Assembly (NCBI RefSeq): GCF_028747205.1
Contig: NZ_CP112880.1
Span: 744,001 to 808,000, forward strand
Length of the DNA: 64,000 nt
Direction of reading: 5' to 3'
Source of the DNA: Streptomyces sp. CA-278952
GTDB taxonomy: Bacteria > Actinomycetota > Actinomycetes > Streptomycetales > Streptomycetaceae
Program-made: the position numbers and the translations under genes
In this document: one piece after another, positions 51,390-59,481 of the stretch
How the letters are laid out: every line of letters begins with the position of its first letter
How positions within the stretch are numbered: the stretch's first letter is position 1
Notes under the pieces: generated by a model
Seen by the model: only the letters and a program-made list of their open reading frames with translations
The model's database searches: none
Told to the model about the DNA's origin: nothing

Positions 51390-52180
51390 TGCGCTGATCG
51401 CTCGTCGTGTGAAGTGCTCTGCTCCAGCTGCACTTCGCGTTTACGCTGCTCCTCTTTGATCCTTTCGACCGTTCCGGCATAGAGGACGAGCCGAGGATCC
51501 TCCTCCAGTCCTTGGTAGTCACCGAGCTGGAACCCGCTGGCGTTGTAATTCTTCTCGATGTCGTCTGCTGTCGACTGCGAGGTGGTGCCACGCTCTCGAA
51601 ATTTGAAGTATCCGGTGACTCCGGCAGAGATTCCGACCAGTGCACTCAAGGATGAGGTGAATACTGATAGGACTGCGTTGGACCCTTCGTTCATCGCCGT
51701 GAGAGTGGACACCACAATTGACCCAGTGATAATGATCAGCTGGAATAGGTTGTATACCCGCCTGTTGCGGCTAGCCTGGGCGCGGTAAGAGGCGATGACA
51801 TCGAGCGAGGCCTCCCGGTAGACACGCAGGCCCGAGGTCGTGTCGAGGGGAAGTTGAGCGGCCGCTGTCTGGCGCTTTTGCAGAGCATCACGAAAGGAAC
51901 TCGCTTTTGTAGCCAGGTTTTTGTGATTGTTGTAGAGCCAGTACGAGCATGCAATCCATAAGATGTTGACGATGGCCAGGGAGATCCACCGAGTGACCCC
52001 ATCGTTCGTTTTCCAGAGGCCGACGACTACGGTGTATCCAAGTATTCCCGTCAGGGTTAACGAACCTAACAGGATTAGCCAGCCAATCCTTTGAAGCGCC
52101 TTAGCCGCCCTCAGGTCAGCTTCCTTCAGGCTGAACGCAGCGAACTTTTCTCTATACTCCTCGTGCGGATCAGGCGTCAA
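51386..52180 (-). CDS. SLATT/DUF4231-type membrane protein
   Basis: A 264-residue protein starting with TTG after GGGGGAGAG. Four transmembrane segments lie in two pairs: IGWLILLGSLTLTGILGYTV with ISLAIVNILWIACSYWLY, then LFQLIIITGSIVVSTLTAM with FTSSLSALVGISAGVTGYF. The sequence YRAQASRNRRVYNLFQL between the pairs, the cytoplasmic helix and the long C-terminal tail fit DUF4231/SLATT proteins. SLATT domains are predicted pore-forming effectors in nucleotide-signalled antiviral systems. No cyclase or sensor gene is adjacent, so a defence role is inference. Codon use is less GC-biased than in neighbours, suggesting transfer. Confidence 0.75.
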   Translation of the reverse strand: MTPDPHEEYREKFAAFSLKEADLRAAKALQRIGWLILLGSLTLTGILGYTVVVGLWKTNDGVTRWISLAIVNILWIACSYWLYNNHKNLATKASSFRDALQKRQTAAAQLPLDTTSGLRVYREASLDVIASYRAQASRNRRVYNLFQLIIITGSIVVSTLTAMNEGSNAVLSVFTSSLSALVGISAGVTGYFKFRERGTTSQSTADDIEKNYNASGFQLGDYQGLEEDPRLVLYAGTVERIKEEQRKREVQLEQSTSHDERSAQ

Positions 52181-52646
52181 GAGACTCTCCCCCGGATGAA
52201 TGAACCTCCGAAGCTACGAGGCATGGCGAAGGGAACGCAATGGCGCCTTGTAGCTGGTGAAGTCTTACGAGGCTTGAGTTGCGTAAAGAAACGCATGAGG
52301 TCGATGGAGTTTCGAAAACAGGAGCGATGCCGGCGGGGATGTACGGACTGAAAGCCAGCCGTGGTGGTTCGGCGCTTCTGCACCGCACCCTCGGGTACGC
52401 CCTCCCCGAGCCGCCTGCGAAGCCGGTCGGGCCATAACGCACCTGGCGCCGCCCCCGGTTTCGCAGACAGCTCCGGCACCGCCCCTGCGAGCGCGCGACC
52501 GTCTTCGCTCACCGTGCACCTGGGTGCTACCAATTCTCAACATGGGCTGATCCAATGATCGGCCACGCCCCTTCTGCCCCGGCGCACGCCCGCTGGCCCA
52601 TCTGGTGCGGGAAGCCGAGCTATCGTGTCCGCGTGGGAGCAAGGAC
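52181..52646. other. 466-base gap before the first RES gene
   Basis: No intact gene is visible. Several short open frames exist on both strands but none has a good ribosome site or recognisable family. The region probably carries the divergent promoters of the SLATT and RES genes and possibly old remnants. Confidence 0.45.
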
Positions 52647-53867
52647 GTGTGGCAAGCGCAGACAGACCAGGGGTGGGACTACCAATACGGTTACGTCTGC
52701 GCCGAGTGCGTCGACGATGACTTCCTCGCCGCGAAGATCCAGGCGGATGCCCACAATGAAGATGCCTGCGACTACTGCGAGCGTGTCCCCGCAGCTCCCA
52801 TCGACACTCTTCCGGAGGCCTTCTTCGACGGACTGCGTACCGAATACGCCCTGGCTGGCGATGAGTCCGCTTACTTCGAAGGCGAACTCGTGTCGGCCCA
52901 CGACTGGGACGGCCCCGATCTCGTAGACTGCCACGCGGGGGTCTTGGTCAGCGACGAGCTGCAAGCGACCGTCCGCGAGGCCGCCCGGCGCGACGACGTC
53001 TGGGTGGAGCGAGACTTCATCGCTCCGCGCGAGGACGAGGCCCTGCTCGACGGTTGGCAACGCTTCAGCCACCAGGTGAAGTACCGTACCCGACACGTGT
53101 TCTGGCTGGCACCGCCCGACCGGGGCGAAGACCTTCTCGGTGGCGGCGAGATCCGGGCTGCCGCCGTTCTGGAGACCCTCGGCCAGCTCATTCCGCAAGC
53201 CGGCCTCGTGCGCGACCTCCCATCGGGATACCGGCTGTGGCGCGCACGCGCACATGAGACCGTCGAGGAGCACTGGAGTGCCAGCAAGCTAGGTACCGCG
53301 CTGCCGGAACAAGCCCGTCACCCCAACCGGATGAGCCCGGCTGGCATCCCGCTGTTCTACGGAGCCGACAGCCGCGAGACTGCCGTGCAGGAGGTCACCC
53401 GGCATGCCTCCGACCGCGCCACCTACGTCACCTCTGCCGCGTTCGAAACCACCTTGCCGTTCACGGTGGTCGACTTCACCCGCCTCGAGCCGGCCCCATC
53501 CTTGTTCGACACTGACCGCGCTCACCTGCGAAGAGCAATAAAGTTCCTCCACGAATTCGTGAAGCAGATCAGTGCCGACGCCGAGGGGCGCGAGCACCTC
53601 GACTACGTGCCCACACAGATCGTCACTGAATACCTCCTGAGAGTCTTCAACCCCCAGCATCCTGTCGCCGGACTAGTGTTCATTTCCTCCGCTGCCGGCC
53701 AAGGATCAGTCTGCACGGTTCTCGACACACCTCAGGACCACTGCCTAGACCCTGACGACCCAGTCTCGGGCGAACGGCCCGCACTGCGCGTGGTCCCCGG
53801 AACACTGCACGCCAACCAGCCTCTGCCGCTGCAGCCGGTGCGAACAGCAGCCTCAGCCAGTGACTAG
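52647..53867 (+). CDS. RES-domain protein 1 with N-terminal zinc-knuckle/helical domain
   Basis: A protein of about 406 residues. The N-terminus has YVCAECVDDDF and ACDYCERVP, two Cys-x-x-Cys knuckles, followed by a helical HEPN/RES-N-like domain. The C-terminal half is a RES domain: YRLWRARAHE gives the first Arg, NRMSPAGIPLFYGADSRETA, then VQEV, gives the central Tyr/Glu region, and VVDFTRLEPAPSLFD follows. RES domains of toxin pairs degrade NAD+. Here the domain is in a large protein with no small Xre antitoxin nearby, as in abortive-infection-like systems. GTG at 52647 after GGGAGCAAGGAC is chosen; GTG 52605 is possible. Confidence 0.8.
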   Translation: MWQAQTDQGWDYQYGYVCAECVDDDFLAAKIQADAHNEDACDYCERVPAAPIDTLPEAFFDGLRTEYALAGDESAYFEGELVSAHDWDGPDLVDCHAGVLVSDELQATVREAARRDDVWVERDFIAPREDEALLDGWQRFSHQVKYRTRHVFWLAPPDRGEDLLGGGEIRAAAVLETLGQLIPQAGLVRDLPSGYRLWRARAHETVEEHWSASKLGTALPEQARHPNRMSPAGIPLFYGADSRETAVQEVTRHASDRATYVTSAAFETTLPFTVVDFTRLEPAPSLFDTDRAHLRRAIKFLHEFVKQISADAEGREHLDYVPTQIVTEYLLRVFNPQHPVAGLVFISSAAGQGSVCTVLDTPQDHCLDPDDPVSGERPALRVVPGTLHANQPLPLQPVRTAASASD

Positions 53868-53968
53868 AAGCACCCTTTTGCCGAGCCGTAACTGACGCCC
53901 GCCCCTGGCTTGCCGTTCATCTACTCCTCCGGTGCACGGTTCAACCGCGCCCCGTTCGAACAGGCTGC

Positions 53969-55126
53969 TCACGCTGGCATGGCAGCAGGTCCGGACATGA
54001 ACGTCCCGGGCTCGAGGACGAGCAGATGGTCCTGCGGATGTGCAGGCGGATCGGTACAGTCTTCCGGGCCGACGAAGAGCACACAGTTCACACCTTGCGC
54101 CTGTACGGACTGGAAGCGGATACCTCTGACCAGTGAGGTGTCGTGCCGCAGGTAGTGGGTGAAGATCTGGGTGTATGCATAACCGCTGGCCTCGGCGTCG
54201 TCCGGGTCCAGGGGGCGGCCAACCTGTTCGGCGAAATGGTGCATGAAGTCGTAAAAGGGCCGCAGCTCCCGCTCGCGCCGGTCAAAGATGCTCGGGACGG
54301 GTTCGAGATCGACCAGGTCGAGAATCCAAACGTCACGGAGCAGGGAGAAGCGGCACGTGGCCACGGAAACCTGGCTGCTGCCGGCATGGTGGGCGCTCAC
54401 TTCACACTGGGCGGTCAAGGCGTCCTCCGCGCCGTAGAACATTGAGACACCAGCCCCGCTCATGCGGTTGGCTGCCGCGCGGTCGGACGGCGCGGGCCCT
54501 AATGCCGCAGCAGTGCACTCAATCGGCTCGGCACTGACACGGCTGCGCCACAGAGTGGTGTCCGCTCCCAGCGGGACGATACGGCCCGTCCTGCGTGCTA
54601 CGTGATAGATCACGTCGAGCATCTCGCGCGGGCCGTACTTCCGAAACTCCAGACTCTGCCCGGTAGAGCCTGTCTCAAGCACCGACAGGCCGCTGGCATC
54701 GACGGCCGCGCAAAAATCGTCCCAGCCCTGATACAGGGCATGTTCAGCCGTAGGCCAGGGATAGTCGCGCCGCACCCAGGCGTTACCGTCGTCGTACTCC
54801 TCGGCGACGATAGCCACCCTCGCGGTGACCGCATCTGACTCCCCGAGGATCTCCCTGATGATGTCGGGGAGCGTCATGGTCGGCGCTAGCCAGTCGCCGT
54901 CTTCAAACAAAACCGCCGCATCGGACGCGCGCTCATATGCCCAACGCACAGCCGACATGACCTCCTCAAGAAAATCACCAAAGTCGACAACTCCCTCGCC
55001 AGGCGTACTGCCGCAGAAATCGCATCGGCCAGGATCGCGGTAGCTAGCCAACTCCTGTCGCAGAGAGGCGTCTTGAATCTCGCCCAGACACAGGTACTGC
55101 TTCTCGCCCAACGCCCCTACTTTCAT
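53969..55126 (-). CDS. RES-domain protein 2, paralogue of protein 1
   Basis: A 385-residue protein built like protein 1. A Cys motif (RCDFCGSTPGEG) lies in the N-terminal part, a helical region follows, and the RES domain comes last: TLWRSRVSAEPI, NRMSGAGVSMFYGAEDALTA, then QCEVS, and ILDLVDLEPVPSIFD align segment by segment with protein 1. The two genes are convergent with about 100 bases between stops, so this is not a simple tandem duplication. An inverted repeat touches its start codon. Expected activity is NAD+ cleavage, or regulation of the partner. Confidence 0.8.
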   Translation of the reverse strand: MKVGALGEKQYLCLGEIQDASLRQELASYRDPGRCDFCGSTPGEGVVDFGDFLEEVMSAVRWAYERASDAAVLFEDGDWLAPTMTLPDIIREILGESDAVTARVAIVAEEYDDGNAWVRRDYPWPTAEHALYQGWDDFCAAVDASGLSVLETGSTGQSLEFRKYGPREMLDVIYHVARRTGRIVPLGADTTLWRSRVSAEPIECTAAALGPAPSDRAAANRMSGAGVSMFYGAEDALTAQCEVSAHHAGSSQVSVATCRFSLLRDVWILDLVDLEPVPSIFDRRERELRPFYDFMHHFAEQVGRPLDPDDAEASGYAYTQIFTHYLRHDTSLVRGIRFQSVQAQGVNCVLFVGPEDCTDPPAHPQDHLLVLEPGTFMSGPAAMPA

Positions 55127-55144
55127 ACTCTGGCGACTCAGAGT
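55127..55144. promoter_or_regulatory. Inverted repeat at the start of RES gene 2
   Basis: ACTCTG (55127-55132) and CAGAGT (55139-55144) are perfect inverted arms directly in front of the ATG on the minus strand. It could be an operator or an mRNA hairpin masking the ribosome site, where no clear Shine-Dalgarno is seen. Confidence 0.4.
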
Positions 55145-55280
55145 AGCGCCCAGAACACGCCTTCAGGCTGCACAGCGAATTCCCGCCCCGGCCGGGCAAG
55201 CAGGCTCTGGCTTGCCCGGCCGACTCTGTCCGGGTGCGTGCATACTGAGGCGCACTGGTAACGAGAACAGAGGCGAGAGT

Positions 55281-55865
55281 ATGGCAGAGACGTGGATAGC
55301 CTTGGCCGTCGCGGTCGTCGGCGTGGCCGGCACCCTGGGGGCAGCGCAGCTGACGCAGAGCCGGGCCGACCGTACTAAGCGCCTGGAACTGCAGACACTG
55401 ACCCAGCAGCAGCGGGAGGACCGAGACCACGCTGAACGAGTGCGGCAGGTCGAAGCCGAGGAAGCGCAGCGCCGTGAGCTGACCACCCAGCGTCGCGCCT
55501 GCTACATCACCCTCAATACCGCATCTCGCCAGTACCAAACCGCCGAGATCAATTACATGTACGCCCTGCGTACCGGCATCGATACACAGACCTGCCTGGA
55601 ACAGATGGAAGCGCGCCGTACGGCTCATCGCGACAGCTACGCCGAAGCACAGATGATCGTGCCTTCTGCGGTGCTGGCCGCAGCGAGCGCGGCCAGCCGG
55701 CAGCTCAACCGCGGCTACGGGACGCTCAAGCAGATCGCTGCATCTCGACCGCTGGATGAGGCGGCCCTGGACGAATTCGCGGCAGAGGTGGAAACAGTCT
55801 GGATCTTGCTGTCGCAGATGCGTCATGCCATGCGCCAGGACCTTGGCGTCGACGACGAGATGTGA
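55281..55865 (+). CDS. Membrane-anchored coiled-coil protein of unknown function
   Basis: A 194-residue protein. One N-terminal transmembrane helix (WIALAVAVVGVAGTLGAAQL) is followed by a charged coiled coil (TQQQREDRDHAERVRQVEAE) and a helical domain to the end. Such one-helix coiled-coil proteins are frequent in Streptomyces, often next to mobile or defence genes, but have no known function. GAGGCGAG precedes the ATG. Confidence 0.7.
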   Translation: MAETWIALAVAVVGVAGTLGAAQLTQSRADRTKRLELQTLTQQQREDRDHAERVRQVEAEEAQRRELTTQRRACYITLNTASRQYQTAEINYMYALRTGIDTQTCLEQMEARRTAHRDSYAEAQMIVPSAVLAAASAASRQLNRGYGTLKQIAASRPLDEAALDEFAAEVETVWILLSQMRHAMRQDLGVDDEM

Positions 55866-56243
55866 GCGGAATGCGCGGCGTCTGGAACCGCGCCACATGC
55901 GCGCCTACCTCGACGACAAGGCCGGAGAACTCGACACTATCTGGGACAGATTAGCGACGACCTGGACTCCTTGTGCAGTAGATGCCAATGCCTCCACCAC
56001 CGGCTGGGGCCACCGCCTGGCCAACCTACACAGACCCACCACGCATGAGTGTGCCCGAAGTCGGGTAAACAGGCCTCACTCAGAGGCGATACGGGATGCC
56101 GGGGTCGACGACGCGCTTGAGCTTGACACGCACGCCGCCTTCGAAGTGCCGGTGCTCGGTGCCGGTGCCCAGGGCTTCGAAGAAGTCCTGGGCCCGTAGG
56201 CCGTGCTCCCTGTCCTCGAAAATGGCGAGGATCTGGCGGTATC
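55866..56243 (-). pseudogene. Remnant of a winged-helix-type gene cut by an insertion sequence
   Basis: On the minus strand a frame from 56243 to 56080 reads YRQILAIFEDREHGLRAQDF, then FEALGTGTEHRHFEG and RVKLKRVVDPGIPYRL-stop. This is the C-terminal winged-helix unit (LRA.D...ALG...VKLKRLV) often seen in Streptomyces accessory proteins. The insertion sequence starting at 56246 cuts it upstream. The remainder, 55866-56079, shows no gene. Confidence 0.5.
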
Positions 56244-56285
56244 TAAGGGTTGTCCCGCAACTGTCATCGGCAGTCCGCGTGCGGT

Positions 56286-56486
56286 CTACGGACGGACGCA
56301 CCGCGCCAGCTCGCCGTACTTCATACCGCTGGAGTAGAGAAACCCCTGGTCATTACGCCCCATGAACTTGATGCCTTGCGTGCGCCGCTCCACATGAGTC
56401 AACCGGAGGACTTGGGTGCCCGCCTCGGTCGACAGCTCCAAGAGGTCGCCGGGCTGGAGGTCCTCTGCGAGGACATCGATTGTCAT
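56286..56486 (-). CDS. Small 66-residue protein inside the insertion sequence
   Basis: The product reads MTIDVLAEDLQPGDLLELST, then VLRLTHVERRTQGIKFMG and KYGELARCVRP, a likely small beta-barrel. It is read opposite to the transposase from within the same terminal repeats, so it is either a passenger gene or part of the element. No clear ribosome site. Function unknown. Confidence 0.5.
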   Translation of the reverse strand: MTIDVLAEDLQPGDLLELSTEAGTQVLRLTHVERRTQGIKFMGRNDQGFLYSSGMKYGELARCVRP

Positions 56487-56578
56487 GGCGGGGATGGTAC
56501 GGCTTGATCGTGAGGTGAACCGGCGAAGGGCGACTCGGAGGTGCCTGAGCAGACCGGCCACAGTGGGATGATCTTACT

Positions 56579-57347
56579 GTGGCTGGTGTGATCACGGCGT
56601 CGGAGCCCTCCTGGATAGCCCCGTTCAGCGGACTGAGTCCGCGGCAGTTCGGCAAGCTGGTGACGATGCTTCGGCGCGAGGGTGCGGACGCGGTCCGCAA
56701 AGGCCGGCCGTGGAGCCTTCCGCTGGAAGACCGGGCCCTGCTGGTCGCGGCCTACTGGCGCACGAACCTGACCATGCGCCAACTGGCCCCGCTATTCGGC
56801 GTTCCCAAGTCAGCGGCGGACCGGATCATTGACGACCTCGGGGCCGATGCTCGCCCTGCAGCCCCGCAAACGGTTCGCTAAGGACACCGTGCTCATCGTG
56901 GACGGCACCCTGGTGCCCACCCGCGATCACACCATTGCCGAGCAGTCGAAGAACTACCGCTACTCCACCAACCACCAGGTCGTCATCGACGCCGACACCC
57001 GCCTCGTCGTAGTCGTCGGCCGGCCCCTGCCCGGCAACCGCAACGACTGCAAGGCGTGGAAAGAGTCCGGCGCCAAGGATGCCGTCGGCTCGACCATGAC
57101 CATCGCTGACGGTGGCTACCCGGGCACAGGGCTGGTGATGCCCCACCGGCGCCGCAAGGCCGAGGAGCTGCCGGGCTGGAAACATGCACATAACAGGTCT
57201 CACAAGCAGGTCCGCGCCCGCGTCGAGCATGTCTTTGCCCGCATGAAGACCTGGAAGGTCCTCCGCGATTGCCGCCTCAAAGGCGACGGAGTGCACCACG
57301 CCATGCTCGGCGTCGCACGGATGCACAACCTCGCTCTCGCCGGATAG
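56579..57347 (+). CDS. IS5-family transposase split by a +1 shift
   Basis: Frame one (56579-56881) has the DNA-binding start: SPRQFGKLVTMLRREGADAV, then MRQLAPLFGVPKSAADRIID. Frame two (entered about 56843, ending 57347) has the DDE core: VLIVDGTLVPTRDH, then TIADGGYPGTGLVMPHRRRK and RVEHVFARMKTWKVLRDCRL. Reading continues naturally if one G of the GGGG at 56840-56843 is skipped. This is either programmed +1 shifting or an inactivating G insertion. Confidence 0.8.
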
Positions 57348-57413
57348 GCCACAGCCGAACAGCCGCCCACCATGCCCGAGACCACTCAGAGATCATTTAC
57401 GGGACAGCCCTTA

Positions 57414-58300
57414 CTGATCGTTTCAGAATGAGATCGGTGTGGTGGCTTGGCAGTTGGGAGTTGGGTCGGCAGGATCTGTTGGGTGTCTGCTGATCTTGTG
57501 CCTGATGACCTGTGGGAACGCATAGCCCCGCTGCTGCCGGTTCGACCGCCTCGACGACACCGGTATCCCGGGCGGCTGCCGGCCGATGACCGTGCTGCTC
57601 TGCGGGGCATCGTCTACGTGCTGCGCAAGAGTGTGAGCTGGCGCGACGTTCCCGCAGAGCTGGTGGGCTGCAGCGGCGTGACAGCCTGGCGGCGCCTGCG
57701 GGACTGGACCGAGGCCGGAGTGTGGCCCCGCCTGCATGAGGTTCTTCTGGCGGAACTGCGTAAAGAGGGCCTGCTGGAGATGGACGACGCCGCGATCGAC
57801 GGCTCGCACGTCAGGGCTCTCAAAGGGGGGCTCACACCGGACCTTCGCCGGTCGACCGGGCCCGGCCCGGCAGCAAGCACCACCTGATCGTCGACCGGCA
57901 CGGAACCCCGCTCGCCGTTTCTCTGACCAGCGGAAACCGTCACGATGTTACCCAGCTCATGCCTCTGCTGGACGCCATACCCCGCATCCGCGGCCTGCGG
58001 GGCCGGCCACGCCAGCGGCCCCGGCGACTGTTCGCCGACCGCGGGTACGACTACGACAAGTACCGGCGTCTCGTCCGCGCCCGTGGGATCACACCCAAGA
58101 TCGCCCGACGCGGCACCCCGCACGGCTCGGGACTGGGCAAGACACGCTGGGTCGTCGAGCGGACCTTCGCCTGGCTCCACCAGTTCAAACGACTGCGCAT
58201 CCGCTACGAGATACGAGCCGACCTCCACCTCGCACTACTCCAACTCGCCTGCAGCATCATCTGCTTGAGACGACTCCGTACCTCATTCTGAAACGATCAG
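57414..58300 (+). mobile_element. IS5-family (IS427-like) insertion sequence 2
   Basis: Perfect terminal inverted repeats CTGATCGTTTCAGAATGAG (57414-57432) and its complement (58282-58300) are flanked by direct TTA copies (57411-57413 and 58301-58303). The left TTA includes the last base of insertion sequence 1, so element 2 entered exactly at the right end of element 1. Confidence 0.9.
57483..58291 (+). CDS. IS427-like transposase with a -1 frameshift
   Basis: GTG at 57483 starts SADLVPDDLWERIAPLLPVR, continues through DVPAELVGCSGVTAWRRLRD and MDDAAIDGSHVRALKGG. After a -1 shift at the G-run 57835-57840 it goes on as GAHTGPSPVDRARPGSKHHL, FADRGYDYDKYRRLVRARGI and RTFAWLHQFKRLRIRYEIRA. The DDE residues lie in DGSHV, FADRGYD and VVERTFAW. 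Slippage on a poly-G or A3G6 run is normal for this group, so the enzyme may be active. Confidence 0.85.
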
Positions 58301-58301
58301 T

Positions 58302-59292
58302 TAGGGGACACCGTCACTGCCGACCCACACGTACGGAGCGGTGCGTTCATCGTCGACCCGCATTGCGATCTGTTTATCGAGAGTCTTGAGGTGACTGGCG
58401 GGAGCCGCAGCGTAGATGGTCGCTGTGGCCCGACGGAAGGGATATAGGCGGAAGTTTTCAATCCAGGCAGAGCCGTACTCGTCGAGGAAGGCGCGCTGTG
58501 GCCGTCCTTACCTGCGCGTACCTGCGCCTCATGATCAGAGAGCCCGAGGTCAAAGTACTCCTCGGCGCGGTTTTCGACCGTGGCTTGCACGCTGAAGTAC
58601 GTCAGGCCCTTCGCCTTGTCGTCGCGGCACCTGGCAGAGGGGGTGTTGCCCCTCTTGGGTGTTGCCCCTCTTGAGACTGTGTCCCCGGACGCGGAGCCCT
58701 GTGAAGGCTTCGTCGTACTCCTGCCAGTCACCGATGACGTTCCGATGCAACACGCCCGACTCCTCCTCGACTGCCTGCCGACAGCGGTTCCCCCCACCAA
58801 CCTACCGACACAATTCCCATGACTATCGGTTGCCATGTCCACGCGAGCAGAGCTGAACGGAGCGCTGAACATGTCCGCCGGGCTGGCCGCCCAGGAGTTC
58901 TACCATCTGTCGGTGGCCCGGCACGCGTGGCGGCGTTCGTCCGGCGCGCGTCGTGCCGCCTTCGGGCTCGGGCATGCCTGTGATTAGGGCAACGTTCGAG
59001 TTCCGCCGACTTGCAGGCGGATGCTCGTTGCTTCTTCACCCAGCGGGCCACCGGGGAGCCGCCCTGAATGGCGTTGACGGGCGCGGCGAATGTGCTGGCT
59101 CAAGGTACAGCACAGCGCACACATCGGGGAGTTGGCGGGCAGCCGGGAGCAAGGAGCGGTCTTCCTGAGCAAGCCCATGCCAAAGAATCATGAACGCGAC
59201 GTCATGAGAATGACGTACCGCCGCCTCTCTCTTGTGAACGGCCACTGCGCGTCCTGAGCGCCACCGGCCCATAGTGCACGGGAGGTTGGACG
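58302..59292 (-). pseudogene. Degenerate 990-base stretch with a broken minus-strand gene
   Basis: Across 58304-58750 the minus strand keeps coding character but changes frame: NVIGDWQEYDEAFTGLRVRG, then RDDKAKGLTYFSVQATVENR and AEEYFDLGLSDHEAQVRAGK, then YGSAWIENFRLYPFRRATAT and DKQIAMRVDDERTAPYVWVG. This looks like one decayed gene of unknown family, cut on its 3' side by the insertion sequences. From 58750 to 59292 only short frames without ribosome sites are seen. Confidence 0.45.
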
Positions 59293-59481
59293 GTGGAGCT
59301 CGCTGCCGCACTCTTGTCCGCGGTTGTTCCTCTGGTCCCTGCGGTCAAGCGTTGGCTGGACAGCATGGCGCTTCGCAACCGGTCCTCGGCCCGGGCCGAG
59401 ATAATCCGTGCTCGGTCGGCCCATCAGGGCGCCTCTCGAGGTACGGCCGCGGAACGGAAATCGGAGGAAAGCAATGGCTGA
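59293..59481 (+). CDS. Small 62-residue membrane peptide upstream of the sigma-like gene
   Basis: GTG at 59293 follows GGAGG. The product has one hydrophobic helix (LAAALLSAVVPLVPAVKRWL) and a basic/Ser-rich tail. Its stop overlaps the start of the sigma-like gene by eight bases, so the two are translationally coupled. It may be a membrane-proximal regulator of the next protein, but no family is known. Confidence 0.55.
   Translation: MELAAALLSAVVPLVPAVKRWLDSMALRNRSSARAEIIRARSAHQGASRGTAAERKSEESNG

Larger units (their letters stand above)
56246..57411 (+). mobile_element. IS5-like insertion sequence 1
   Basis: Terminal inverted repeats AGGGTTGTCCCGCAA (56246-56260) and the complement of TTACGGGACAGCCCT (57397-57411) match at 13 of 15 positions. 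TA (56244-56245) is the probable target duplication; the right-hand TA at 57412-57413 is now followed by the second insertion sequence. The element carries the two-frame transposase on the plus strand and one small minus-strand gene. Confidence 0.8.

Noticed and set aside
50943..55126. A classical Xre-RES or MbcTA toxin-antitoxin pair
   Set aside because: The RES proteins are about 400 residues with extra N-terminal domains and no small Xre-type antitoxin gene lies next to either, so the two-gene toxin-antitoxin label was not applied.
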